Shown in pieces: positions 1 to 5,680 of a DNA stretch of 5,813 bases (position 1 is its first letter; each line of letters begins with the position of its first letter). The translations under genes were made by a program, and so were the position numbers. Under the pieces are notes generated by a model. That model was not told the DNA's origin. It worked only from the letters and a program-made list of their open reading frames with translations, and did not search any database. Source of the DNA: DAXETY01 sp051155755 (GTDB taxonomy: Bacteria; Desulfobacterota; Desulfobacteria; Desulfobacterales; SG8-13); the NCBI GenBank assembly GCA_051155755.1, contig DAXETY010000148.1, positions 1-5,813 on the forward strand. Direction: 5' to 3'.

Positions 1-536
1 AGCACCAGGCCGGAAATCAGCCCCAGCACCAGGATCGCTTCTCCGGTGTGTTGCTTTTTCCCATAGCGGGGCGGGACCGCATAGCGTTCCGGCTGAAAAA
101 ACGCGCGCCGCAGAATCAATATGACCGCCACCACCAGCACCCAGGTGGTGGTCAGGTCCTTGAGCACGCTGTAGACGTGTCCGGCCGATCCCCCCAGACC
201 CGGCATCACGAAACCGTCGACAAACCCCATGAACACCAGCGTCAGGGAGCGCAGCGAAAGAATCAGGAACCCGGCAAACAGCAAAATGTGCATGATACCG
301 GCGAAACGGTAGCGCGGATGCCGCACCTGGCCCAGCCAGTATTTCACCACGCCGCCGATCCGCTCGCCGCCGCGGTCGAAGCGGGGATCGGCCGCCGCCA
401 GCCGCAGGGGGACGAAGCGGCGGTAAATGATATAGGCAAAAATACCGATACCCAGCAGTGGAATCAGAACGAACAGAACGGTTCCGGGCAGACCGAAGAA
501 TGTCGCATTTGCCGGTGAAATCAACGCCGAGTCCAT
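1..536 (-). CDS. N-terminal part of membrane heme-b/Fe-S oxidoreductase, probable ETF:quinone oxidoreductase (EMO-like), partial
   Basis: The open frame runs from ATG at 536-534 off the left edge: 178 complete codons with no stop. The protein is strongly hydrophobic in blocks, with likely membrane helices at about residues 14-38, 77-103, 127-143 and from 165 onward. Basic and aromatic stretches lie between them (for example YRRF near 38-41 and RHPRYRF near 72-78). His83 sits in the second helix (IMHILLFAGF), and His120 and His163 lie near helix ends; these are candidate heme-b ligands as in NarI-like cytochrome b domains. Proteins that begin this way and sit beside acyl-CoA dehydrogenases usually continue into a 4Fe-4S dicluster and CCG (heterodisulfide-reductase-like) region, and act as ETF:(mena)quinone oxidoreductases. 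That part is outside the window, so the EMO assignment is inferred from context. The start is supported by AAGGAGAG at 555-548, 11 nt upstream. Alternative: another NarI/HdrE-like cytochrome subunit. Confidence 0.72.
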   Translation of the reverse strand, partial: MDSALISPANATFFGLPGTVLFVLIPLLGIGIFAYIIYRRFVPLRLAAADPRFDRGGERIGGVVKYWLGQVRHPRYRFAGIMHILLFAGFLILSLRSLTLVFMGFVDGFVMPGLGGSAGHVYSVLKDLTTTWVLVVAVILILRRAFFQPERYAVPPRYGKKQHTGEAILVLGLISGLV

Positions 537-582
537 TTAGAGCACTTCTCTCCTTAGATGTATGTTAAAAATTCACCTGTAA

Positions 583-602
583 ATGAATGAATACTCATTC
601 AT
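583..602. promoter_or_regulatory. FadR-like TetR operator, copy 1
   Basis: Inverted repeat ATGAATGA-N4-TCATTCAT with spacer ATAC. The arms are perfect over 8 bp. The 21 bases from 582 to 602 are identical to 5139-5159 in front of the tetR gene in this window. The half-sites and spacing agree with the Bacillus subtilis FadR consensus (TGAATGA-N-TA-N-TCATTCA type). The site overlaps the -10 region of the leftward oxidoreductase promoter, as expected for repression by occlusion. Binding is inferred, not shown. Confidence 0.8.
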
Positions 603-627
603 AGCTTAGGGGCCGCTTTCCTGTCAA
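598..627 (-). promoter_or_regulatory. Sigma-70-like promoter of the membrane oxidoreductase gene
   Basis: On the minus strand a perfect TTGACA (627-622) is followed after 18 nt by TATGAA (603-598). This predicts transcription starting near 591 and a leader of about 55 nt before the ATG at 536. The -10 box and the predicted start lie inside the operator at 583-602, so a bound repressor would block polymerase directly. The same arrangement is seen at the tetR promoter. Confidence 0.65.
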
Positions 628-699
628 GGGAAAATCCGGGGAAATAACGGGGTTCGGCAAGACCAGTTATCCGCAAAGCGGCGGCGCCGAAAAGGGAAA

Positions 700-729
700 T
701 TGTTGCAATGAAGGCAATTTCAGTATACA
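700..729 (+). promoter_or_regulatory. Candidate promoter of the acyl-CoA ligase gene
   Basis: TTGTTG at 700-705 and TATACA at 724-729 are separated by 18 nt. Transcription would start near 736, giving a leader of about 65 nt. The -35 box is weak (an alternative TTGCAA at 703-708 leaves only 15 nt). No FadR-like operator overlaps it; the nearest lies about 100 bp upstream. The rest of 603-800 shows no further gene that I can support, only a small CCGC-AAA-GCGG stem at 671-681. Confidence 0.4.
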
Positions 730-789
730 TACAAATCGACTCGTGATGGAATCCGAACATAGCACGGTCGCAACCGGATCACAAGCAAA

Positions 790-795
790 AGGAGG
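790..795 (+). promoter_or_regulatory. Ribosome binding site of the acyl-CoA ligase gene
   Basis: A full AGGAGG lies 5 nt before GTG at 801. It decides the GTG start: the next in-frame ATG (Met46) has no comparable site and would delete the conserved KPWLASY-type N-terminus. Confidence 0.8.
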
Positions 796-800
796 CTCCT

Positions 801-2501
801 GTGACGGAAGAATCCCCCGGTCGGGAAAAACCCTGGTTGGCCAGTTACGAGGAGGGCGTTCCGGAAAAGATCGACTATGAAGAAGTCTGCCTGCCGGATT
901 TTCTGCAGCGTTCGGCATCGAAGTTTCCGGATCGAATGTCGTTGAATTTTCAGGGCTACACCATTTCTTTCGGTCAGCTGCAGGAGATGGTCGACCGGTT
1001 TGCCACGGTCCTGGATGACTTCGGGGTGCGCAAAGGCGACCGGGTCGCCCTGCTGCTGCCGAACCTGATTCCCTGCGTGGCGGCCTATTACGGTGCCATG
1101 AAAATCGGCGCCGTGGTGGTGATGAACAATCCGCTGTATTCCGATCGCGAACTCGAACACCAGTTCAACGACTCCGGATCACGCCTGCTGGTCACCCTGG
1201 ACCTGCTCGGCAATCGCATGATCGATTTGCGTTCGAAAACCGGGATCAAGGAAATCATTTACACTTCCATCGGCGACTACCTGCCGTTTCCCAAAAACCT
1301 GCTCTTTCCATTGGTGGCCAAACGCAAGAAACTGGCCGCCGACGTCAAAGCGGCCGATTCGGTTTACCGCTGGAAGGATTTGCTGGGACAGCACAGCCCC
1401 AGTCCTCCCCGGGTCGATCTGAAATTCGAGGATCCGGCCATGTATCAGTACACCGGCGGCACGACCGGTGTCTCCAAGGGCGTCATTCTGACCCATCGCA
1501 ATCTGAGCGTGAACGTGCAGCAGGTGCGCGCCTGGTTTCCCACGTTTCGCATGGGTGAAGAAATCATGCTCGGTGCGTTGCCGTTCTTCCACGTGTTCGG
1601 CCTGACGACCGCGATGAACTTCGCCATTTACATGGGCTGGGGCGACATTTTGATCCCCAAGCCCCAGCCGGAAGCGTTGCTGGAGGCCATCGGCAAATTC
1701 AAACCGACCTTTGCCCCGCTGGTGCCCACCATGTACATCGGCATGCTCCATCATAAAGACATCGACAAGACACCGATGAACTCGCTCAAGGGGTGTTTTT
1801 CCGGCAGTGCTCCCCTGCCGGTGGAAGTCATCCGGGAATTCGAGCGCCGCACCGGCGCGGTCATCGTCGAAGGCTACGGCCTGACGGAATCCTCTCCGGT
1901 GACCCACATCAATCCCTTTGCCGGCGGCAAGCGCAAGGTCGGCAGCATCGGCATCCCGATCCCGGACACCGAGTGCCGCGTCATCGACCTGGATGACGGT
2001 GCCACCGAACTGCCACCGGGCAAAAGCGGGGAGCTCTGGATCCGCGGCCCCCAGGTCATGAAGGGATACTGGAACCAGCCGGAGGCCACCGCCGACACGC
2101 TGACCGACGGTTGGCTGCACACCGGCGACATTGCCGAGATGGACGAAGAAGGCTATTTTTACATCGTGGATCGCAAAAAGGATATGATCATCTCGGGCGG
2201 CTACAACGTGTACCCCCGGGATATCGAAGAAGTGTTTTACGAGCATCCCCAGGTGCAGGAGGCCTCGGTGATCGGCATTCCCCACGAACGCCGCGGGGAG
2301 GCCGCCAAGGTTTTCGTGGTGCTCAAGGAAGGTGAAAGCCTCACGGCCGATGAACTGCTCGACTACTGCAAGGAGAAGCTGGCCAAGTACAAATGGCCCA
2401 CGGAAATCGAATTTCGCAAGGAACTGCCCAAAACCAACGTGGGCAAGGTGCTGAAAAAGGAACTGCGCAAAGAAGAAATGGACAAAAGAACCGGTTCCTG
2501 A
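801..2501 (+). CDS. lcfA: Long-chain fatty-acid--CoA ligase (LcfA/FadD type)
   Basis: A complete 566-residue acyl-CoA synthetase of the ANL adenylating superfamily. It activates a fatty acid with ATP to an acyl-adenylate, then transfers it to CoA, feeding beta-oxidation. Visible motifs are the P-loop YTGGTTGVSKG (217-227), PFFHVFGLTT (261-270), YGLTESSP (359-366), GWLHTGD with the ATP-ribose-binding Asp443 (437-443), the hinge region VDRKKDMI with Arg458, GGYNVYP (466-472), and PKTNVGK with the catalytic Lys549 near the C-terminus. The length is normal for the family. The KPWLASY N-terminus, the DYLPFPKNLLFPL segment and the LPVEV/EGYGLTE block closely resemble Bacillus subtilis LcfA as I remember it. 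No signal peptide or membrane helix is seen, so it is likely cytoplasmic or peripheral. It starts at GTG behind a strong AGGAGG. Divergent to the oxidoreductase and convergent with the dehydrogenase. Chain-length preference cannot be read from the sequence. Many annotations would call it fadD. Confidence 0.95.
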   Translation: MTEESPGREKPWLASYEEGVPEKIDYEEVCLPDFLQRSASKFPDRMSLNFQGYTISFGQLQEMVDRFATVLDDFGVRKGDRVALLLPNLIPCVAAYYGAMKIGAVVVMNNPLYSDRELEHQFNDSGSRLLVTLDLLGNRMIDLRSKTGIKEIIYTSIGDYLPFPKNLLFPLVAKRKKLAADVKAADSVYRWKDLLGQHSPSPPRVDLKFEDPAMYQYTGGTTGVSKGVILTHRNLSVNVQQVRAWFPTFRMGEEIMLGALPFFHVFGLTTAMNFAIYMGWGDILIPKPQPEALLEAIGKFKPTFAPLVPTMYIGMLHHKDIDKTPMNSLKGCFSGSAPLPVEVIREFERRTGAVIVEGYGLTESSPVTHINPFAGGKRKVGSIGIPIPDTECRVIDLDDGATELPPGKSGELWIRGPQVMKGYWNQPEATADTLTDGWLHTGDIAEMDEEGYFYIVDRKKDMIISGGYNVYPRDIEEVFYEHPQVQEASVIGIPHERRGEAAKVFVVLKEGESLTADELLDYCKEKLAKYKWPTEIEFRKELPKTNVGKVLKKELRKEEMDKRTGS

Positions 2502-2512
2502 TCACCAAGTTG

Positions 2513-2563
2513 AAATAAAAAAGAAAAGGGCGCCATCTGCACAGACAGCCCCTTTTTTATTTC
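2513..2563. terminator. Bidirectional Rho-independent terminator between the ligase and dehydrogenase genes
   Basis: GGGC (2528-2531) pairs with GCCC within 2548-2552 around an inner TCTG/CAGA stem. It is followed by TTTTTTATTT (2553-2562) on the plus strand. On the minus strand the same stem is followed by TTTTCTTTTTTATTT. The outer A-rich and T-rich flanks also pair. It lies 11 nt after the ligase stop and about 70 nt after the dehydrogenase stop (2635), so it can serve both convergent transcripts. The stem contains a mismatch or bulge. Confidence 0.75.
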
Positions 2564-2634
2564 TGCCGCATTTGCCTTAAACACAAAAGTGATGAAATCG
2601 TAAAAAGTCCAAATTTGAAACGCTCGATATCGAT

Positions 2635-4449
2635 TTAGCCGCCGAAGCTGGCCTCCTCAATCTCCACCGCCGCCGGGTGGGCTTCCTGGATGGCGTTCAT
2701 CTTGCCCACCGCCGCCGGCAGAATGGTGCGAATGAAGAAATCGGCGCTCTTGCACTGCCCCTGGTAAAAAGCGGCATCTTTTTTGCGGGCGCCTTTTTCC
2801 AGCGCCCTGGAAGCGACCACCGCGCGCCACAGCAGCATCCAACCGATCATCACCTCGCCGCAGACATCCAGAAACGGATGCGCGAAAGCAAAGGCCTGCA
2901 TGACCTTCGGCGAAGCCGCCAGTCCGCCCAGATGCATCGCCACCTCGCCCAGCTTGTTCAGGGCGGCTTCCAGCCGCTTGGCGTTCTCCTGCAGTGATTC
3001 GATCTCCCGGGCCTGGGCCAGCGTCTGCTGGATTTCGCCCAGCAGGTCCATGATCGGCTTGCCCTGGTTCTGGCCCAGCTTGCGGCCGAGCAGATCCATG
3101 GCCTGAATACCGTTGGTGCCTTCATAAATCTGGGTAATGCGGCAATCGCGCAGCAGCTGCTCCATCGGATATTCCTTGATGTAACCGTAGCCGCCGTAAA
3201 CCTGAAGCCCCTGGCTGCAGACTTCAAAGGCCCGATCGGTCACATAGCCTTTGGCGATGGGAATCAGCAGGTCGACCAGCCCCTGCAGGCGTGCTTTTTC
3301 TTCCGGGTCGTCGGAAATGGTCTTGCGATCGGCACAATGCTCGACGAAGTAGAGCAGGCTGCGGATGCCGTCCACATAGCTTTTCATCAGCATCAACTGG
3401 CGGCGCACATCCGGATGTTGAATGATCGGTACCGCCGGGGCCGTTTTGTCGGCAAAGCGGGTGAGGTGTTTGCCCTGAACCCGCTGACGCGCGTAATCGA
3501 GGGCATACAGGTAGGAAGCGCTGGCACAGCAGAAACCCTGCAGTCCCACCAGCAGGCGGGCTTCGTTCATCATCAGGAACATGGCGCGCATGCCCTTGTT
3601 TTCTTCCCCGAGCAGCGTGCCCCGGCAACCGCCCTTGCTGCCCAGGGCCATGGAGCAGGTGGCATTGCCGTGGATGCCCATCTTCTCTTCGATGCCGGTG
3701 CAAACCACGTCGTTGGGCTCTCCGAGGCTGCCGTCGTCGTTGACCCAGATCTTGGGCACCAGAAACAAAGATATGCCCTCGGTGCCCTCCGGGGCGCCTT
3801 CGATGCGGGCCAAAACCGGGTGAATGATGTTCTCGGCCAGATCGTGCTCTCCGCCGGAAATAAAGATTTTGTTGCCGGTGATCGAATAGGTCCCGTCGTC
3901 GTTTTTGACCGCTGTGGTGGACAGAGCGCCCACATCCGACCCGGCTTCCGGTTCGGTCAGCAGCATGGTGCCGGTCCATTCCCCGGAGTAAAGCTTTTTG
4001 AGAACGAGCTCTTTTTGTTTCCGGGTGCCGAAGGTCTCGATCAGCTTGCCGGCACCGTGGGTGAGACCCGGATAGATGGAAAACGCCAGGTTGGCCCCCA
4101 CAAAATATTCACCGGCCGCCATGGCAAGGGTGCGCGGCATCCCCTGCCCGCCCCATTCCGGATCTTCGGTCAGCGCCACCCATTCGCCTTCGCGGATCAG
4201 TTCAAAGACCTTGTGGAATTCTTCGGGAACCGTCACTTGGCCTCCCTCGAAGCGCACGCCTTCCCGATCGCCGATAACCTGGGTGGGCAGGATTTCTTTG
4301 ATCGCCAGGGTGCGGGCTTCGTTGACAATCAAATCCATGGCCTTGCGGTTGAACTCGGCGAACGTCTCGTGGAGGCTGAGCGCTTCCACGTTGAACATTT
4401 CATGCAGCACGAAATCGATGTCCCTGCGGTCTGCGATTTGCTGTGACAT
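2635..4449 (-). CDS. Acyl-CoA dehydrogenase with C-terminal extension domain (FadE5/DmdC-like architecture)
   Basis: A 604-residue flavoprotein that oxidises acyl-CoA to 2-enoyl-CoA and passes electrons to ETF. Order of domains: a short N-terminal extension; helical N domain about 40-157; beta middle domain with MLLTEPEAGSD (162-172), typical of the FAD/substrate site; helical C domain with LQVYGGYGYIKEYPMEQLLRD (415-435) and IYEGTNGIQ (441-449), where Glu443 is the likely catalytic base; then a further helical C-terminal domain about 465-595. This total length is typical of the larger FadE5/DmdC-like branch, not the roughly 380-residue short-chain enzymes. The substrate cannot be assigned. 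The start is ATG at 4449-4447 with GAGGGAG at 4466-4460, 10 nt upstream. The frame stays open to 4542, but that extension overlaps the regulator gene and does not look like the family. The gene follows the TetR gene by 49 bp in the same direction, so they probably form an operon. A methylmercaptopropionyl-CoA dehydrogenase role is possible but unsupported here. Confidence 0.93.
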   Translation of the reverse strand: MSQQIADRRDIDFVLHEMFNVEALSLHETFAEFNRKAMDLIVNEARTLAIKEILPTQVIGDREGVRFEGGQVTVPEEFHKVFELIREGEWVALTEDPEWGGQGMPRTLAMAAGEYFVGANLAFSIYPGLTHGAGKLIETFGTRKQKELVLKKLYSGEWTGTMLLTEPEAGSDVGALSTTAVKNDDGTYSITGNKIFISGGEHDLAENIIHPVLARIEGAPEGTEGISLFLVPKIWVNDDGSLGEPNDVVCTGIEEKMGIHGNATCSMALGSKGGCRGTLLGEENKGMRAMFLMMNEARLLVGLQGFCCASASYLYALDYARQRVQGKHLTRFADKTAPAVPIIQHPDVRRQLMLMKSYVDGIRSLLYFVEHCADRKTISDDPEEKARLQGLVDLLIPIAKGYVTDRAFEVCSQGLQVYGGYGYIKEYPMEQLLRDCRITQIYEGTNGIQAMDLLGRKLGQNQGKPIMDLLGEIQQTLAQAREIESLQENAKRLEAALNKLGEVAMHLGGLAASPKVMQAFAFAHPFLDVCGEVMIGWMLLWRAVVASRALEKGARKKDAAFYQGQCKSADFFIRTILPAAVGKMNAIQEAHPAAVEIEEASFGG

Positions 4450-4498
4450 AATCGGATATCTCCCTCGCTTTCTGAAGTTGTCTACCGCCGGATCCTGT

Positions 4499-5113
4499 TC
4501 AGGAGGGCAGGCTCCGGGTATATTCCTGGGTGCCGATGCCACGGATGAAAAGCTCCAGCAGTGGATCGGTCATGGAAACCAGGTCGTACTGGCTGCCGGA
4601 ATGCAGCCAAGTGTTGATGACTTCGTCAATGCCGCCGATGATGAAACGCTTTACCAGCCCCAGATACAAATCCCTGCGGATGCTGCCTTCCTGCTGACCG
4701 TACTCGATGATTTCCGCGATGATGTCCGTGTACATTTTGGACATCTCCCGGATTTGCGCATCGGTCTGTCGGTAAATTTTGTGCGTTTCGGTCTGGTATA
4801 CGATGGCCATGTTGCGGTCCCGCTGAAACTCTTCCAGGTGGCGCCGAATCAGGTTGCGCATCTTATCGACGGCGCTGTCGGCTTTTTCGACCTCCTCCTG
4901 GAAGCACTGAAAGACCTGTTTGGTCTTGTAGCTGAAAAACTGCACCAGGATGTCGCCCTTGTTCTTGAAATAAAGGTAAATGGTTCCATCGGCAACGCCG
5001 GCTTCCCGGGCGATCTCGGAAATGGTGGACTGATGAAACCCGTTGCGGGCGAAAACCTTTACGGCGGCTTCCAGAATGCGGTGATACTTGTCGTTTTTTC
5101 CCCGGCCGTTAAT
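4499..5113 (-). CDS. fadR: FadR-like TetR-family repressor of fatty-acid oxidation genes
   Basis: A 204-residue TetR-family regulator. The N-terminal helix-turn-helix spans about residues 13-56 (ILEAAVKVFARNG, then STISEIAREAGVADGTIYLYF, then KNKGDIL). The rest is the variable helical ligand-binding and dimer domain. The HTH closely resembles Bacillus subtilis FadR (GVADGTIYLYFKNK-type recognition region), and a site matching the FadR consensus sits at its own promoter. I infer an acyl-CoA-responsive repressor acting on itself, the downstream dehydrogenase and the membrane oxidoreductase. Start choice: the longest frame begins at ATG 5155-5153, but that codon lies inside the operator and upstream of the predicted transcription start. 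A perfect AGGAGG (5125-5120) lies 6 nt before ATT at 5113-5111, and no ATG, GTG or TTG follows in frame before the HTH. The ATT start gives the usual short TetR N-terminus. The fadR symbol is by analogy. Alternative: another TetR acyl-CoA regulator such as a PsrA/LiuQ-like protein. Confidence 0.88.
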   Translation of the reverse strand: MNGRGKNDKYHRILEAAVKVFARNGFHQSTISEIAREAGVADGTIYLYFKNKGDILVQFFSYKTKQVFQCFQEEVEKADSAVDKMRNLIRRHLEEFQRDRNMAIVYQTETHKIYRQTDAQIREMSKMYTDIIAEIIEYGQQEGSIRRDLYLGLVKRFIIGGIDEVINTWLHSGSQYDLVSMTDPLLELFIRGIGTQEYTRSLPS

Positions 5114-5119
5114 CGCAAA

Positions 5120-5125
5120 CCTCCT
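5120..5125 (-). promoter_or_regulatory. Ribosome binding site that decides the ATT start of the TetR gene
   Basis: A perfect AGGAGG read on the minus strand lies 6 nt before ATT (5113-5111). The upstream candidates ATG (5155-5153) and TTG (5140-5138) have no such site, and this site lies downstream of both. Confidence 0.7.
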
Positions 5126-5138
5126 GCAAAAAAATGGC

Positions 5139-5160
5139 AATGAATGAATACTCATTCATT
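5139..5160. promoter_or_regulatory. FadR-like TetR operator, copy 2 (autoregulatory)
   Basis: Inverted repeat AATGAATGA-N4-TCATTCATT with spacer ATAC, perfect over 9 bp per arm. Its first 21 bases are identical to 582-602. It covers the edge of the tetR -10 box and the predicted transcription start near 5151. Because tetR and the acyl-CoA dehydrogenase gene appear to share a transcript, this one site would control both. Confidence 0.85.
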
Positions 5161-5186
5161 TAACACGTGATTCGAAACGCTGTCAA
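5158..5186 (-). promoter_or_regulatory. Sigma-70-like promoter of the tetR-dehydrogenase operon
   Basis: A perfect TTGACA (5186-5181) and TTAAAT (5163-5158) are spaced by 17 nt. The predicted start near 5151 lies inside the operator and gives a leader of about 37 nt containing the AGGAGG at 5125-5120. The design matches the oxidoreductase promoter: consensus -35, with the operator across the -10 and +1. Confidence 0.7.
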
Positions 5187-5266
5187 GAAAAATTGACGAC
5201 GGGACAGATGCTCTCAACTTTGCGCGTTGCTCGTTAAGGTTACACGTTGCCGGAGGCGGAACTGAA

Positions 5267-5298
5267 ACGGCGAAGGGGAGAGCCGGCGAATCGGCGAA
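5267..5298. repeat. Period-8 short tandem array in copy 1
   Basis: Four 8-bp units of consensus (A/C/T)CGGCGAA; the second unit (5275-5282) is strongly degenerate. The equivalent array in copy 2 is at 5476-5507. Confidence 0.7.
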
Positions 5299-5372
5299 AA
5301 ATCAACCCTGGAGTCCTGGCCCGTCCACCGGGCATGCAGCTGTTCGAGCTTTAACAACGGACCTGATTTTTT

Positions 5373-5407
5373 GCTATGAGCTATGAGCCATGAGCTATCA
5401 GCTATGG
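5373..5407. repeat. Period-7 GCTATGA array, five units, in copy 1
   Basis: Five consecutive heptamers: GCTATGA twice, then GCCATGA, GCTATCA and GCTATGG. Copy 2 has only three units at the matching place (5607-5627). Confidence 0.85.
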
Positions 5408-5411
5408 TTCA

Positions 5412-5447
5412 ATTGGTTTGATTGGTTTCATTGGCTCGATTGGTTAC
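5412..5447. repeat. Period-9 ATTGGTTTN array, four units, plus orientation
   Basis: Four 9-bp units: ATTGGTTTG, ATTGGTTTC, ATTGGCTCG and ATTGGTTAC. The last unit overlaps the GGTTACAC that opens copy 2, so the short array forms the junction between the two long copies. The same motif recurs inverted at 5681-5725. Confidence 0.8.
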
Positions 5448-5475
5448 ACAATTAGCGTGCGGAGGCGAGACTGAA

Positions 5476-5507
5476 ACGGCGAGAAGGCGATACGGCGAAT
5501 CGGCGAA
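5476..5507. repeat. Period-8 short tandem array in copy 2
   Basis: Four 8-bp units: ACGGCGAG, AAGGCGAT, ACGGCGAA and TCGGCGAA. This array is better preserved than the one at 5267-5298. Confidence 0.75.
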
Positions 5508-5562
5508 TAATCCAACCTGGAATCCCGACCCATCCCCCGGTCTTGCAACTATTCGGGCTTTA

Positions 5563-5590
5563 ACAACGGACAATGGACAACTGACAACGG
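5563..5590. repeat. Period-7 ACAACGG array, four units, copy 2 only
   Basis: Four heptamers: ACAACGG, ACAATGG, ACAACTG and ACAACGG. Copy 1 has a single unit at 5354-5360, so the array expanded in copy 2 or contracted in copy 1. Confidence 0.8.
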
Positions 5591-5606
5591 ATCTGGTTTT
5601 TATTTT

Positions 5607-5627
5607 GCTATGAGCGGTCAGCTATGG
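5607..5627. repeat. Period-7 GCTATGA array, three units, in copy 2
   Basis: GCTATGA, GCGGTCA and GCTATGG. This corresponds to the five-unit array at 5373-5407 and is followed by the same GGTTCAATTGGTT block. Confidence 0.7.
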
Positions 5628-5680
5628 TTCAATTGGTTGCCAAAGATAAAATGGACAGAGCGTGGTTATTGAATGGAGTC

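Larger units (their letters stand above)
5238..5638. repeat. Imperfect tandem duplication of a composite unit of about 200 bp (noncoding)
   Basis: Copy 1 (5238-5441) and copy 2 (5442-5638) both begin GGTTACAC. Both run through GGAGGCG, CTGAAACGGCGA, an ACGGCGAN array, a central block of about 50 bp that aligns without gaps (around 5311-5360 and 5520-5569), TTTAACAACGG, GCTATGA heptamers and GCTATGGTTCAATTGGTT. Copies differ by scattered substitutions and by the number of short repeats. The only sizeable open frame across it (5422-5613) reads through repeats and has no family signal. The block sits in the 617-bp gap between hisD and the tetR start. It shows no transposase gene and no recognisable insertion-sequence ends. 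Confidence 0.8.

Noticed and set aside
48..518. 156-codon plus-strand frame at the left end
   Set aside because: It is antisense to the membrane protein, which shows clear helices and a ribosome binding site; the product is rich in His, Gln and Arg with no fold signal.
709..722. TGAA-N6-TTCA as a further FadR operator in front of the ligase
   Set aside because: The arms are only 4 bp and the spacing does not match the 18-20 bp motif of the two real sites.
790..800. AGGAG-G-CTCCT as a hairpin hiding the ligase ribosome binding site
   Set aside because: A single-base loop cannot form a stable hairpin; the palindrome is probably incidental.
667..1160. Two overlapping minus-strand frames (667-918 and 720-1160) across the ligase promoter and N-terminus
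   Set aside because: They overlap the ligase start and the intergenic region and show no conserved motif.
1179..2285. 368-codon open frame antisense to the acyl-CoA ligase
   Set aside because: It is a shadow of the strongly motif-supported ligase on the other strand; its product is His/Gly/Arg/Asp-rich with no recognisable domain.
3337..4446. 369-codon open frame antisense to the acyl-CoA dehydrogenase
   Set aside because: It mirrors the dehydrogenase codons, has no family motif, and its composition is typical of an antisense frame in GC-rich DNA.
4450..4542. 31-residue N-terminal extension of the acyl-CoA dehydrogenase
   Set aside because: It overlaps the end of the regulator gene, has Pro/Arg-rich non-family sequence, and a better-placed ribosome binding site precedes the ATG at 4449.
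4076..5143. 355-codon open frame on the plus strand across the regulator and dehydrogenase start
   Set aside because: It is antisense to two well-supported genes and shows no domain.
5422..5613. 63-codon plus-strand frame in the repeat block
   Set aside because: It reads through short tandem repeats and lacks both a convincing ribosome binding site and similarity to any family.
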